DNA of 64,000 nucleotides from CBDAQV01 sp965199335 (GTDB lineage: Bacteria > Pseudomonadota > Alphaproteobacteria > CALMVH01), in assembly GCA_965199335.1 (NCBI GenBank), contig CBDAQZ010000003.1, positions 682,001-746,000 on the forward strand. The letters are read 5' to 3'. A program made the translations under genes and the position numbers. The notes beneath the pieces were generated by a model. That model was not told where the DNA came from. It saw only the letters and a list, made by a program, of their open reading frames with translations, and searched no databases. Positions 43,266-53,534 of the stretch are shown piece after piece (the stretch's first letter is position 1; every line of letters starts with the position of its first letter).

Positions 43266-45325
43266 ACCGGCTCAACCCTGAAAAAGACGGTCGCCAGGGG
43301 CGGAATAGTCAGCCGCACCGAATGATCCTTGCCATTGTGTGGCTGGTTTTCAGTCCAGGTATCGCCCCAGTTACCGACATTGCTGCCGTTGTACCAGCCC
43401 GCATCAGTGTTCAGGATCTCGTAGACCTTGGCAGCCATCGGCATGGCGATACGATAATCGTAACGGACGACGGGAGTGAAATTGCTGACCACCAGGATAG
43501 TCTGGTGGCGATCCGCCGAATGGCGCAGGAAGGATAGCACACTGTTATCGCTATCCCCGGCCTCCAGCCATTCGAAGCCTTCGGGCGAGAAATCCCGTTC
43601 GTAAAGCGCCGGTTCACGTTTCATAAGGTGATTGAGATCGGAAACGGTACGGCGCACGCCCTCGTGCCAGGAAACATCGAGCAGCTGCCAGTCGAGCCCC
43701 TGCTCGTAGTTCCACTCCTCGCCCTGGCCGAATTCGCAGCCCATGAACAGGAGCTTCTTGCCGGGGTGGCCCCACATGAAACCGAAATAGGCCCGGAGAT
43801 TGGCAAACTGCTGCCAGCAATCGCCCGGCATTTTCTGCAGCAGCGAACCCTTGCCGTAGACAACCTCGTCATGGCTCAGCGGCAGAATGAAATTCTCATC
43901 GAAATGATAGATCATGCTGAAGGTGATGTGGTTGTGCTCATACTTCCGGTAGGCCGGATCTTTTTCCATGTAAGACAGCGAATCGTGCATCCAGCCCATA
44001 TTCCACTTATAGCCGAAGCCTAGCCCGCCAAGATATGTGGGGCGTGAGACGCCGGGCCAGGCCGTCGACTCTTCAGCCATCGTCAACGCACCCTTGTTCT
44101 CGGCGTAGAAAACCTCGTTCAGCTTTTTCAGGAAATCGATGGCTTCCAGATTTTCACGGCCACCATACTGGTTTGGTACCCATTCGCCGGCCTTGCGGCT
44201 GTAATCGAGATACAGCATCGAAGCGACGGCATCGAACCGCAGGCCGTCAAGGTGATATTCCTTGGCCCAGAACAAGGCATTGGCCAGCAGATAGTTGGTT
44301 ACTTCCTTGCGGCCATAGTTGAAAATGCCGGTATTCCAGTCCGGGTGATAGCCCTGGCGCGGATCGGCATGATCGTAGAGATGGGTGCCATCGAAATTGG
44401 CCAGTCCGCCCGGATCGAGCGGGAAATGCCCGGCAACGAAATCGAGAATAACGCCGACGCCGCGTTCATGAAAGGCATCGACCAAAGCCTTGAACTCGTC
44501 AGGCGTGCCGAAGCGCGAAGTCGGCGCAAACAGTCCGATCGGCTGGTAGCCCCAGGAGCCATCATAGGGGAATTCGGTCATCGGCATGAACTCTACATGG
44601 GTAAAGCCCATATCCGCCACATAGGGCACCAGCTCCATGATCAGGTCGCTATAGGTGTAGAAGCGATTGCCATCGTCCCAATGCCGCCGCCACGAACCCA
44701 GATGCACTTCATAGACGCTCATCGGCGCATCGTGGCGCTGGGTGTGCTCGCGGTTCGCCAGCCATTCCTGATCGCGCCAGTGATAGGTCGACATGTCGGC
44801 CACGATCGAGGCGGTGCGTGGACGCAGCTCGTATTGGAAACCAAACGGATCGCTCTTGTCCGGCAACGCCCAGCCTTCAGGGGTGAAGATACGGTATTTG
44901 TAGACTTCGCCGACCCCGATGCCGGGAATGAACAGCTCCCACACGCCGCCATTCCAGTGCTTGTGCATCCGGTGTGTGCTGCCATCCCAGTAATTGAAAT
45001 TACCGACGACGCTTACATCCTGAGCATTCGGGGCCCATACCGCAAAGCCGACACCGGCAACGCCATGAACAGTCATGGGATGTGCGCCCAGCTTTTCGTA
45101 TAGCTTGTAGTGGCTGCCTTCACCCAGCAGGTAGAGATCGTAGGCGCTGAAAATCTCGCCCTCGTCGCTCCATGTTTCGGCTGGTTGCGGGGCAGCGACC
45201 GGGCCTGGCGGATCGATAAGATCGACTGCATCGGCAACAGTATTCGCCGTTACGACAGCTGGGCTGACGACTTTCATTTTTTTGACGCTAGCAGCAGGCG
45301 TAGCGGGCGATTTGGCAGGACACAT
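43262..45325 (-). CDS. glgB: 1,4-alpha-glucan branching enzyme GlgB
   Basis: 687-residue GH13_9 enzyme that introduces alpha-1,6 branches. It has a ~50-residue Ala/Val/Pro-rich N-terminal extension, then HYKLYEKLGAHPMTVHGVAGVGFAVWAPNAQDVSVVGNFNYWD (CBM48), LDFVAGHFPLDPGGLANFDGTHLYDH, LRFDAVASMLYLDYSR (nucleophile), MAEESTAWPGV (acid) and LSHDEVVYGKGSLLQKM. All are diagnostic of GlgB. In the GlgE pathway it branches the linear product of GlgE. It follows treS by 78 bases. Confidence 0.96.
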   Translation of the reverse strand: MCPAKSPATPAASVKKMKVVSPAVVTANTVADAVDLIDPPGPVAAPQPAETWSDEGEIFSAYDLYLLGEGSHYKLYEKLGAHPMTVHGVAGVGFAVWAPNAQDVSVVGNFNYWDGSTHRMHKHWNGGVWELFIPGIGVGEVYKYRIFTPEGWALPDKSDPFGFQYELRPRTASIVADMSTYHWRDQEWLANREHTQRHDAPMSVYEVHLGSWRRHWDDGNRFYTYSDLIMELVPYVADMGFTHVEFMPMTEFPYDGSWGYQPIGLFAPTSRFGTPDEFKALVDAFHERGVGVILDFVAGHFPLDPGGLANFDGTHLYDHADPRQGYHPDWNTGIFNYGRKEVTNYLLANALFWAKEYHLDGLRFDAVASMLYLDYSRKAGEWVPNQYGGRENLEAIDFLKKLNEVFYAENKGALTMAEESTAWPGVSRPTYLGGLGFGYKWNMGWMHDSLSYMEKDPAYRKYEHNHITFSMIYHFDENFILPLSHDEVVYGKGSLLQKMPGDCWQQFANLRAYFGFMWGHPGKKLLFMGCEFGQGEEWNYEQGLDWQLLDVSWHEGVRRTVSDLNHLMKREPALYERDFSPEGFEWLEAGDSDNSVLSFLRHSADRHQTILVVSNFTPVVRYDYRIAMPMAAKVYEILNTDAGWYNGSNVGNWGDTWTENQPHNGKDHSVRLTIPPLATVFFRVEPV

Positions 45326-45403
45326 GGCAAGAACCTTTATCGATACGGTCGTTGAAGCGATACTGTTTAAGCGGTTTGCCGGCGGATTTGATCCCGTAAA
45401 AGA

Positions 45404-48400
45404 TTATGCCGGGGCAAGCAGCGAGGCGATCCCCGATAGCGGTATATGAATCCAAGCTGGCCGGTTCTCGATCTCATAGTTCACTTCGTAGAACGCCTTG
45501 CGAATAACTAGCAGCTTGACCAGTGCCGCCTCAAAGGGCGTCGGCTGGTCCGACTTGTCCGGATGGAAGGTTGACCAGTAACCGGCCGAGAACGCGGCAA
45601 CTGCCTGGTCGCGCCAGTCGAACAGCAGTTTCTGCAAGAGGTCGCGCTTGGCGGCATAGTTGGTGGTGCTGCGCTCCAGCGCCGTCCAGGCGGCGTAGTC
45701 GAAGCTGCGGATCATCCCGGCCACATCGATCATCGGCGACTGCTTCTTGCGCCGTTCCTCGACGGTCAAGCGGGGTTCTCCCTCGAAGTCGACGATCACG
45801 ACATCGTTTTTCGCCACCAGCACCTGACCCAAATGATAATCACCGTGACAACGAATTTTGTTGCCTGCGGGGCTGAGGCCATCGAACACCTGGGCGATCG
45901 CCGTATCGATATCCCGCGCATGATCCAATACCTCGTGGATCAGCGCATCGTCTCCGGCTTTGCTTTCCAGCTTGGCCAACATGTCCTTTGCCTGGCCGCG
46001 CGTCATCTCCAGCCATCTGTGCAAGTCATCACCGCTTACCGGCTCCGGCGAGAAAGCCGGGGTTTTCTTGTCGGCCGAAAGGGCCAGGTGAACCTCGGCG
46101 GTGCGCTGGCCGAGGGTTCTCGCAAATTCCAGGTAGTCGCGGTGCAGATCAGTCTCGGTTTCTGCCTTATCCGCGGCCAGCACGGCATATTCATCGACCA
46201 GCCGGTTGAGATGGTTCAGCGTATAGATCCAGCCATCGCCCTGGTTCTCGACGAAGGCATGCAGGGTGGAAACTGCTGCCGTCTCACCGCTTGGCAGGGT
46301 GATCTCTGCATGGCCCAGCACATGCGGGACATTCACGCCGCCGATCTGCGACAGTTGCATGCCGATCTCGACCTCGGGCTGCAGGCCGACCGTCAGGTGG
46401 CGATAGAATTTGAGAATACCGAAATCGGGCAGGATGACTGAGCTGTTGCTCTGCTCACCGGCGATGGGTTTGGGCTGCATGTCGGCCGGCAAGCCGCTGG
46501 CCGGCATATGCTTGGTGGCGGCAAAGGAGATTTCCCCAGCAGTGCTCTTCAGGCTTTCCGTAGCGATCATCGCCTTGACCGTGGCGGTGGCAAAGCGGCC
46601 AAGCGCCGTGGCATCGACCACCAGCCCCTCCTGCGGACCACGCCGCACCTTGGCGAAGGCTCGGGGCAGCAGAGCCTGCGGCAGATCCTGAGGAGCCACC
46701 CATTCCATGCCCATCGGCAGGAAGTAGCGGCCCGGTTCGCCATGCTCGTGGTTCTCGCTGATAATCGCCATCACAAATCGCTCGGGCCCATCGCTCATCA
46801 TGCCGATCACTGAGGTATCGACCATCTGTGGCTGGCGATCCTTCTCGGGAAACCAGCGTTGCGTCGGCATGAACAGGGGCAGGATATGGCTGTCGAGGAA
46901 CTGCTTGTTACGCCCCTGTACCAGGGCTTCGGGGCCGTTCGTAACGACCAGAGTGATATAATCGGGCATCTGCGGCAGTTCCGGGGTTAGGGCCGGCGTA
47001 TCGGTCTTGGCGTCCGCTGCTTCCAGCGAGAACCAGTAAAACCCATAAGGGGGCAGCGTCAGCAGATAGGGCAGGTCGCCGATCATCGGAAAGCGGGTAC
47101 GCCCCAGCAGCTCTACCGGGATCATGCCCTTGAACTGCGCCAGATCGACCTCTACCGCCTGGGCGGCGCGGGAGAGATTGACGACACAGAGCACACTCTC
47201 CGCCTCATAGCTGCGGATATAGGCCAGCACCGCCCGGTTTTTCGGGTAGATGAAGTCCAATCGTCCACGACCGAAGCTCTGGCGGCTCTGGCGCACGGCG
47301 ATCAGGCGACGCATCCAGCTGAGCAGCGATGAGGTATTGCGGCTCTGGGCCTCGACATTGACTGCTTCGAAGCCATAGACCGGATCCATGATCGCCGGCA
47401 GGAACAGCTTGGCCGGATCGGCCCGGGTGAAGCCGCCGCTGCGGTCGGGTGACCATTGCATTGGGGTGCGCACCCCGTCGCGGTCGCCAAGGTAGATATT
47501 GTCGCCCATGCCCAGTTCGTCGCCATAATACATGATCGGGGTGCCGGGCATCGACATCAGCAGGCTGTTCATCAGCTCGATCTTGCGGCGATCATTGCCC
47601 ATCAGCGGGGCCAGGCGGCGGCGAATGCCGACATTGATTCGGGCGCGCTTATCCTCTGCGTAGGTCGTCCACAGATAATCGCGCTCCCGGTCGGTCACCA
47701 TCTCGAGCGTCAGCTCGTCATGGTTGCGCAGAAAGATCGCCCATTGGTTTTCGGGCCGGAGGTCCGGGGTCTGCCGCAGAATGTCGGTAATGGGATGGCG
47801 GTCTTCGCGGGCAACGGCCATGTACATGCGCGGCATCAGCGGGAAATTGAACGCCATATGGCATTCATCGCCCTCACCGAAATACTGGATCACATCCTCC
47901 GGCCACATATTGGCTTCGGCCAGGAAAAAGCGATCGGGGAAACGGGCATCGAGCGCCTTGCGCAGCTTCTTGATAACGGCATGCGTTTCCGGAATATTTT
48001 CGTTCGAAGTGCCTTCGCGCTCCACCAGATAGGGAATGGCATCGAGGCGCAGCCCGTCGACTCCCAGCTCCAGCCAGAAATACATCGCCTCGATAACCGC
48101 GGCCATGACCGGGGGATGATCGAAGTTCAAGTCCGGTTGGTGAGAGAAGAAACGGTGCCAGAAATATTGCTTGGCGACCGGATCCCAGGTCCAGTTCGAT
48201 TTCTCAGTATCGGTGAAAATGACGCGGGTGCCGGCATATTTCGTGTCGTCGTCGCTCCACACATACCATTTGCGCTCGTCTGAGCCGGGGGCGGCATTGC
48301 GGGCCCGCTGGAACCACGGATGCTGGTCCGAAGTATGGTTGATTACCAGCTCGGTGATCACCTTCAGCCCGCGCGCCCGGGCCTGCTCGATGAAGGCCTT

Positions 48401-48661
48401 GAAGGTCTCCATATCCCCATATGAGGGATTGATCGCGGTATAATCGGAGATATCGTAGCCATCGTCGCGCAGGGGCGAGGGATAGAACGGCAGCAGCCAA
48501 ATGGCGGTAACGCCCAGATCCTGGATATAGTCGAGCTTCGAAGTCAGCCCGGCGAAATCCCCGATCCCATCGTTATCGGCATCGAAAAACGACTTGATAT
48601 GCAGCTGGTAGATGATTGCATCTTTGTACCAGTCGAGCTTACCCGTGCCGATATCTGCCAT
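45404..48661 (-). CDS. treS: Trehalose synthase-maltokinase fusion (TreS-Mak)
   Basis: 1,085 residues. Residues 1 to ~550 are TreS (GH13_16), which interconverts trehalose and maltose: KDAIIYQLHIKSFFDADNDGIGDFAGL, LRLDAIPYLVEREGT, LAEANMWPED and LRNHDELTLEMVTDRERD. Residues ~590-1085 are a maltokinase of the Pep2/Mak type that phosphorylates maltose to maltose-1-phosphate: MPTQRWFPEKDRQ, GILKFYRHLTVGLQPEVEIG, catalytic IRCHGDYHLGQVL and metal-binding IVDFEGEP. The product feeds GlgE, the next gene upstream. The two activities as one chain are known in several phyla. Confidence 0.96.
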   Translation of the reverse strand: MADIGTGKLDWYKDAIIYQLHIKSFFDADNDGIGDFAGLTSKLDYIQDLGVTAIWLLPFYPSPLRDDGYDISDYTAINPSYGDMETFKAFIEQARARGLKVITELVINHTSDQHPWFQRARNAAPGSDERKWYVWSDDDTKYAGTRVIFTDTEKSNWTWDPVAKQYFWHRFFSHQPDLNFDHPPVMAAVIEAMYFWLELGVDGLRLDAIPYLVEREGTSNENIPETHAVIKKLRKALDARFPDRFFLAEANMWPEDVIQYFGEGDECHMAFNFPLMPRMYMAVAREDRHPITDILRQTPDLRPENQWAIFLRNHDELTLEMVTDRERDYLWTTYAEDKRARINVGIRRRLAPLMGNDRRKIELMNSLLMSMPGTPIMYYGDELGMGDNIYLGDRDGVRTPMQWSPDRSGGFTRADPAKLFLPAIMDPVYGFEAVNVEAQSRNTSSLLSWMRRLIAVRQSRQSFGRGRLDFIYPKNRAVLAYIRSYEAESVLCVVNLSRAAQAVEVDLAQFKGMIPVELLGRTRFPMIGDLPYLLTLPPYGFYWFSLEAADAKTDTPALTPELPQMPDYITLVVTNGPEALVQGRNKQFLDSHILPLFMPTQRWFPEKDRQPQMVDTSVIGMMSDGPERFVMAIISENHEHGEPGRYFLPMGMEWVAPQDLPQALLPRAFAKVRRGPQEGLVVDATALGRFATATVKAMIATESLKSTAGEISFAATKHMPASGLPADMQPKPIAGEQSNSSVILPDFGILKFYRHLTVGLQPEVEIGMQLSQIGGVNVPHVLGHAEITLPSGETAAVSTLHAFVENQGDGWIYTLNHLNRLVDEYAVLAADKAETETDLHRDYLEFARTLGQRTAEVHLALSADKKTPAFSPEPVSGDDLHRWLEMTRGQAKDMLAKLESKAGDDALIHEVLDHARDIDTAIAQVFDGLSPAGNKIRCHGDYHLGQVLVAKNDVVIVDFEGEPRLTVEERRKKQSPMIDVAGMIRSFDYAAWTALERSTTNYAAKRDLLQKLLFDWRDQAVAAFSAGYWSTFHPDKSDQPTPFEAALVKLLVIRKAFYEVNYEIENRPAWIHIPLSGIASLLAPA

Positions 48662-48757
48662 TTTTTTAACCCTGTGAGCATTTGCTAGTCAGGATAAATG
48701 CTTTAGCGGAATAAAAGGGTGCAGCAAGGAGAATAAAATTCGACTCATTTCCCCAGG

Positions 48758-51700
48758 TCATCGCACCACGAACACTGCCATCGGGTTTTCCGGCGATAGC
48801 CGCGCCGTTACCTGCCCGTTTTCCACGCTGTAATCATACCCGGCCAGCGGCTCGGTTACGGCCAGGCGAGGACTGCCGGCAAAACCGTATTCGGCGATGG
48901 GTAAGGTCAAGGTCAGCTCGGCGTAGCCTGCCGGATCGAGCATGATCGCGATCCACACGATGCCACGCTCACCGGGGCGATTGCGGGAAAAGAACAGGAT
49001 GCGGTCGTCCTCCAACGCATGGAACCGCAGGCCGAGCGAAGTTTGCAACTGTGGGCAGGCGCGCCGCAGATCGTTGAGCTGCTTGATATAGGGCTTGATA
49101 TGGCCGGGCCGGTCCCAATCCCAGACCTTGTAGTCGTATTTCTCCGAGTTGAGATATTCTTCCTTGCCCGGCACCGGCGTGCCCTCGCAAAGCTCGAAGC
49201 CATTGTAGATGCCGTAGGTGGCGCACAAAGAGTGGCGGCCAGCGCGGCGCGGATTTTGAAGGCCGAAGCCGGCGCGTTCTGCAGGAAGCCCGGCAGGATG
49301 TCCGGCGTATTGGCAAAGAAATTGGCACGGAAATACTGGCGCATTTCGGTCTGTGTCAGCTCGGTCAGATATTCCGTCAGCTCCGCCTTGGTGTTGCGCC
49401 AGGTGAAATAGGTGTAGGATTGGGTGAAGCCGCGCTTCGCCAGCGCCTTCATCAGTTTCGGGCGGGTGAAGGCTTCGGCCAGGAAAATCACGTTCGGGTT
49501 GCGCGCCTGCACCTCGCGGATTAGCCATTCCCAGAAGGGCATTGGCTTGGTGTGCGGGTTGTCGACCCGGAAAATCTCGACGCCCTGGCGCTACCCAGAA
49601 CAGCACGACATCGCGCAGCGCCGTCCACAGCCGGTCGCGGTGCGGGCCGAAGAAATTGACGTTGACGATATCCTCGTACTTCTTCGGCGGGTTTTCGGCG
49701 TACTTGATCGTGCCGTCGGTGCGAACGAAAAACCAGTCGCTTATGCTTTTTCACCCATGGGTGGTCGGGCGAGCATTGCACGGCAAAATCGAGCGCCACT
49801 TCCATCCCGTGCTGCTTGGTTGCGGCAACAAAACGGCGAAAATCCTCCAGCGTGCCAAGGTCGGGGTGCACGGCATCGTGGCCACCCTCATCAGAGCCGA
49901 TGGCATAGGGTACGCCCGGATCGTTCGGCCCGGCGGTCAGGGTATTGTTGGGGCCCTTGCGGTGCGATTTGCCGATGGGATGGATCGGCACAAGATAGAC
50001 AACATCGAAACCTAGCTCGGCAATCTCCGGCAGGCGCTTGATGCAATCGTCGAACGTAGCGCTTTTGCCGGGTGTCGTGCCTTGGCTGCGCTGGAACATC
50101 TCGTACCAGGCGCCATACAGGCCGCGCTGCCGGTCAACGATGACTTCCAGCTCGTGCGGGTAGCGGGTGACATAGTCACGCGGGCCCCAGCGGCGCATGA
50201 AGCGGCGGGTTTCCGCAGCGAAGGCAATGGCAGCCTTGCCCTTGCTGTCTCCGGCACGGTCGAAAGCTTTCAGGATCGTCTCGATGGCCTTGCGGCCGAC
50301 CACATTGGCATTCTTCATGCCTTTCACCAGCAGCTCGCGGCCTTCCTCCAGCTCGAGCACGATGGGCTGGGCAGCCTCGAACTTCCGTTTCGTGTCATGC
50401 CGCCATGACTCAAAGCTATCGACCCAGGCTTCGATGGTAAAATAGAGCCTTCCCGGCCTCTCTACGAAAATATCGCCGCGCCAGCGGTCGTTGTCGTAGG
50501 GGCGCAGGCGGGCACGGCTTTCAGTCTTGCCCTGCCGGTAGACGATTTCCGCGGCCAAAATTTCGTGGCCATCGACCATGATATCCGCCGCGATGGACAG
50601 GCGATCACCGACCACCCGTTTCACAGGGAAGCGGCCACCATCGATCTGCGGGGCAACGGCCTCGATGGCGATGCGAGCATCGGCCTGCCAGTCGGCATGC
50701 GCGGTTGCCCGTGCCAGAATTTCCGGCGACTGGTCGTGCAGGGCCCGTGCCGTCTGATCGACCAACGCATTGAAGATCCGATATTCGTAGGGCAGCAGTT
50801 TTACGCGGGCTGTTTCGGGATCGGCTTCACGGCCCGGCGTCGCTTCGGTCAGGTCGTCGGCGCTGATCTTCAGCCATTCGCAGATCGTTTCGCGGTTGGC
50901 CCAGGCCTCGCCGCTGGCCTCCGGATTGGTGAGAAACAAAGTGGCGTAAGTCCGTGTATGATCGTAGCGAACAAAACCAACTGCGCCTTCCCGGAAGCGG
51001 CGATATTCCATTTCCCCTTCGACATTCAGCGCCGGCGCATCGAGCTTGGCGGCATTGATGGCGGCAATTTTTCCACTGATGTCGTAGCGTGGCTCTTCCC
51101 AGTCAGCAGGGGTGGTCTCTACCACATGCATCGGCTTCTCGAAGCCATATTCATAGCCGAGTGGCAGCATTATCGCCGGTCGAGAAACACGCAGCCATGG
51201 CATAGCGCATTTCGGCCAGTGCGGCCGCCTGTTCTACCGGCAGGCCGGCGTTATCAGCAGCAACGCGCGGCGTGTCATGGCTTTCCGGAAAAGCGATCGA
51301 GGGTGCATAGGGCCGGAACTGATTGTATTGGTCGACCGCCCAGCCGGCCTTCAAATCCCACCATTTCGAGCTGTTGAAGAAATAGTCGAAGCCGACGCTG
51401 GCCAGCGCCTCGACCTGATCCAGCCGGCAGCCGAGCGTTTCGGCGGCAAACAGCACTGTCGGATCGAGATCGCGTGCGGCTTTGACGATGGCTTTCCAGA
51501 CATCGGCCGGCACCATGTAGGCGGCGTCGCAGCGGAACCCGCGAATACCGAGCTTAATCAGCCGTTTGACGTAGCCGACGAAATAGGCGGTGATCTGGTC
51601 GCGCCCCGCACCATGGTAATCGAGTTCGGCCAGATCGCCCCAGACGGTGACCTGGCTCGGATCGTCCGGATGCACGGCGGAAGGCGACTTGATCCGCCCA

Positions 51701-52050
51701 TCGGCTTCCCGCGCATACCAATGGGGTTTTTCGGTCGTGAACGGGTGGGCGTCGGCCGTATGGTTGATGACCAAGTCCATCATGACGCCAAGTCCAGCTG
51801 CTTCGGCAGGACCGGTCAGGACCGGCAGGTTGGCCTCCAGTGAGAGGTCGGGGCCGCTGACGAAGCGGGGATCAACCTCATCGTAGCTGGCGATGGCGTA
51901 GAGGCTGCGCGAGCCCCCCGTGCGATGAACGGGATTCAGGAACACCCAGTCGAAGCCCAGTCCGGCGATGCGCGGAAAATGCGTTGCCCCCTGGGACAGC
52001 GAGCCCGTCAGCAAGGGGAAGAGGTTATATAACCGGATGCCTGTAGTCAC
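48758..52050 (-). pseudogene. glgE: GlgE maltosyltransferase fused to an N-terminal GH13 domain; four frameshifts
   Basis: GlgE adds maltosyl units from maltose-1-phosphate to alpha-1,4-glucan. The gene starts GTG at 52050, overlapping the otsA stop. Its first ~370 residues are an amylase-like GH13 domain (GIRLYNLFPLLTGSL, FRCDAAYMVP, ETLGC, SHDTPR). True GlgE follows: N-domain (LPYEYRIFNALVDQTAR), KSHRKGPNN, nucleophile Asp in VEIFRVDNPHTKP, acid Glu in FLAEAFTRPK, and the C-domain through GIYNGFELCEG to 48758. This two-part layout of ~1,100 residues is known in alphaproteobacteria. The frame is broken near 51171, 49742, 49586 and 49221; at each, deleting one base restores the family sequence. 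Uniform +1 errors suggest a sequencing problem rather than a dead gene. Confidence 0.88.
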
Positions 52051-53465
52051 TGTTTCACACGCTGCAAGAATTTACGCCATGGGCCGCTTGAAATGCCGGT
52101 TTTCTGCAACTGGGCAATAAAACCGTCGAACCACGCGCCAACGTTATTGACGCGTAACACCTTCATCATGTTCCGCCAACGCTCCTGTCTTTCGATAAGA
52201 GGCATGGCGAGTGCCGCCTCCAGCGCCCGCGCCACTTCGACAACGTCGTAGGGATTAACGATCAGGGCGGCATCCAGCTCGAAAGCAGCGCCGGCAAATT
52301 TCGAGAGCACCAGCACGCCGGGATCTTCCTCGGGCTGCGAGGCGACATATTCCTTGGCGACCAGATTCATGCCATCGCAGAGCGGGGTGATGCAGCAAAC
52401 TTGCGACAGGCGATAATAACCCGCCAGCACGGCCGAGCTATAGCTGTCATTCGTATACATCAACGGTTGCCAGCCGGGATTGCTGAATTGGCCGGTGATG
52501 CGCCCGGTCAATGCCGCCAGCTCCTCTTGTAGCGACTGGTAGGCCGAAACATCCGAACGGGACAAAGGCGCGATCTGCAGCAGGCTGATATGCTCGCGGT
52601 TATGCGGGTAATTGATCAGCAGTTGCTCGAAGGCGCGAAAACGCAGTGGCAGGCCTTTGCTGTAGTCCAGCCGATCGACGCCGATGATCAGCTTTTGCGT
52701 GCCATCCAGCACATCGGCCAGTTTCGCCACCTGTGGTTCTTGCAGGCCAACCGCCGCCAGGTCGGTGTAGCGGTCGACATCGATGCCGACCGGGAAAACG
52801 CCCAGCCGGATCGACCGGTGGCCATAGTGCAGACCATGAGTTCCGGCGGCACTGACGGGCAGCTGGCGCAGGGCATATTGATAGAAATTTTCCAGGTCTT
52901 CGTTGGTCTGGAAACCGATCAGATCGTAGTCCAGCAGCTGCTGGAACAGTGGCTGGTGCCGGGGAATGCATTCGATACAGGAATACGGGGCGAAAGGGGT
53001 GTGAAAGAAAAAGCCAAGCGGTGTCTCGATCCCGGCAGCACGCAGATCGGTCGCCAGCGGCAGGAAGTGATAATCATGCACCCAAATCAGGGTGTCGGCG
53101 TCGGCCAGCGCCGCGACGCGCGTGGCAACCAGCCGGTTGATCGCGCAGTATTTCTGCCGGTCGGCTTCGTCGTACACCATTAGGTCGACGCGCCGGTGCA
53201 TTACCGGCCATAGCGTGCCATTCGCCATCCCGTTGTAGAAACCCTGGAACTCATCTTCAGGGTAATCGATGGTAGCAAGCTGTGCCGGCCCGGAGGTCAC
53301 GATTTCGGTCGGGCCCGGTTCACTCTCAACAGTCTTGCCACTCCAGCCAAACCAGATACCACCACTTTTGCGCATGCCCTCGTAAAGAGCCGCCGCCAAG
53401 CCCCCTGCCGCCGCTTCGGGATTCGATAGAGACGAAACCCGGTTGGAGACGACAATCAATCGCAT
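52047..53465 (-). CDS. otsA: Trehalose-6-phosphate synthase (OtsA)
   Basis: 472-residue GT20 enzyme making trehalose-6-phosphate from an activated glucose and glucose-6-phosphate. Family marks: RLIVVSNRVSS and the GG loop (AAAGGLAAAL), WVHDYHFLPLATDLR, FFFHTPFAPYSC, IGVDRLDYSKGLPLRF (phosphate-binding Arg and Lys) and LVVKE-type LVAKEYVASQPEEDPGVLVLSKFAGAAFEL. Complete. It is coupled by a 4-base overlap to glgE. No phosphatase domain is fused and none lies in this window. Confidence 0.95.
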   Translation of the reverse strand: MRLIVVSNRVSSLSNPEAAAGGLAAALYEGMRKSGGIWFGWSGKTVESEPGPTEIVTSGPAQLATIDYPEDEFQGFYNGMANGTLWPVMHRRVDLMVYDEADRQKYCAINRLVATRVAALADADTLIWVHDYHFLPLATDLRAAGIETPLGFFFHTPFAPYSCIECIPRHQPLFQQLLDYDLIGFQTNEDLENFYQYALRQLPVSAAGTHGLHYGHRSIRLGVFPVGIDVDRYTDLAAVGLQEPQVAKLADVLDGTQKLIIGVDRLDYSKGLPLRFRAFEQLLINYPHNREHISLLQIAPLSRSDVSAYQSLQEELAALTGRITGQFSNPGWQPLMYTNDSYSSAVLAGYYRLSQVCCITPLCDGMNLVAKEYVASQPEEDPGVLVLSKFAGAAFELDAALIVNPYDVVEVARALEAALAMPLIERQERWRNMMKVLRVNNVGAWFDGFIAQLQKTGISSGPWRKFLQRVKQ

Positions 53466-53534
53466 GGCGGCAAGGTCAATTGGCAGGTCTCCTAAAGGTA
53501 CTTAGCAAAAGGGTTTAAAGGTATGGTTCGTTCC

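Noticed and set aside
48758..51203. Programmed frameshifting in glgE
   Set aside because: Four separate sites, no slippery heptamer plus structure at each, and identical +1 character also in unrelated genes nearby. Sequence error explains it better.
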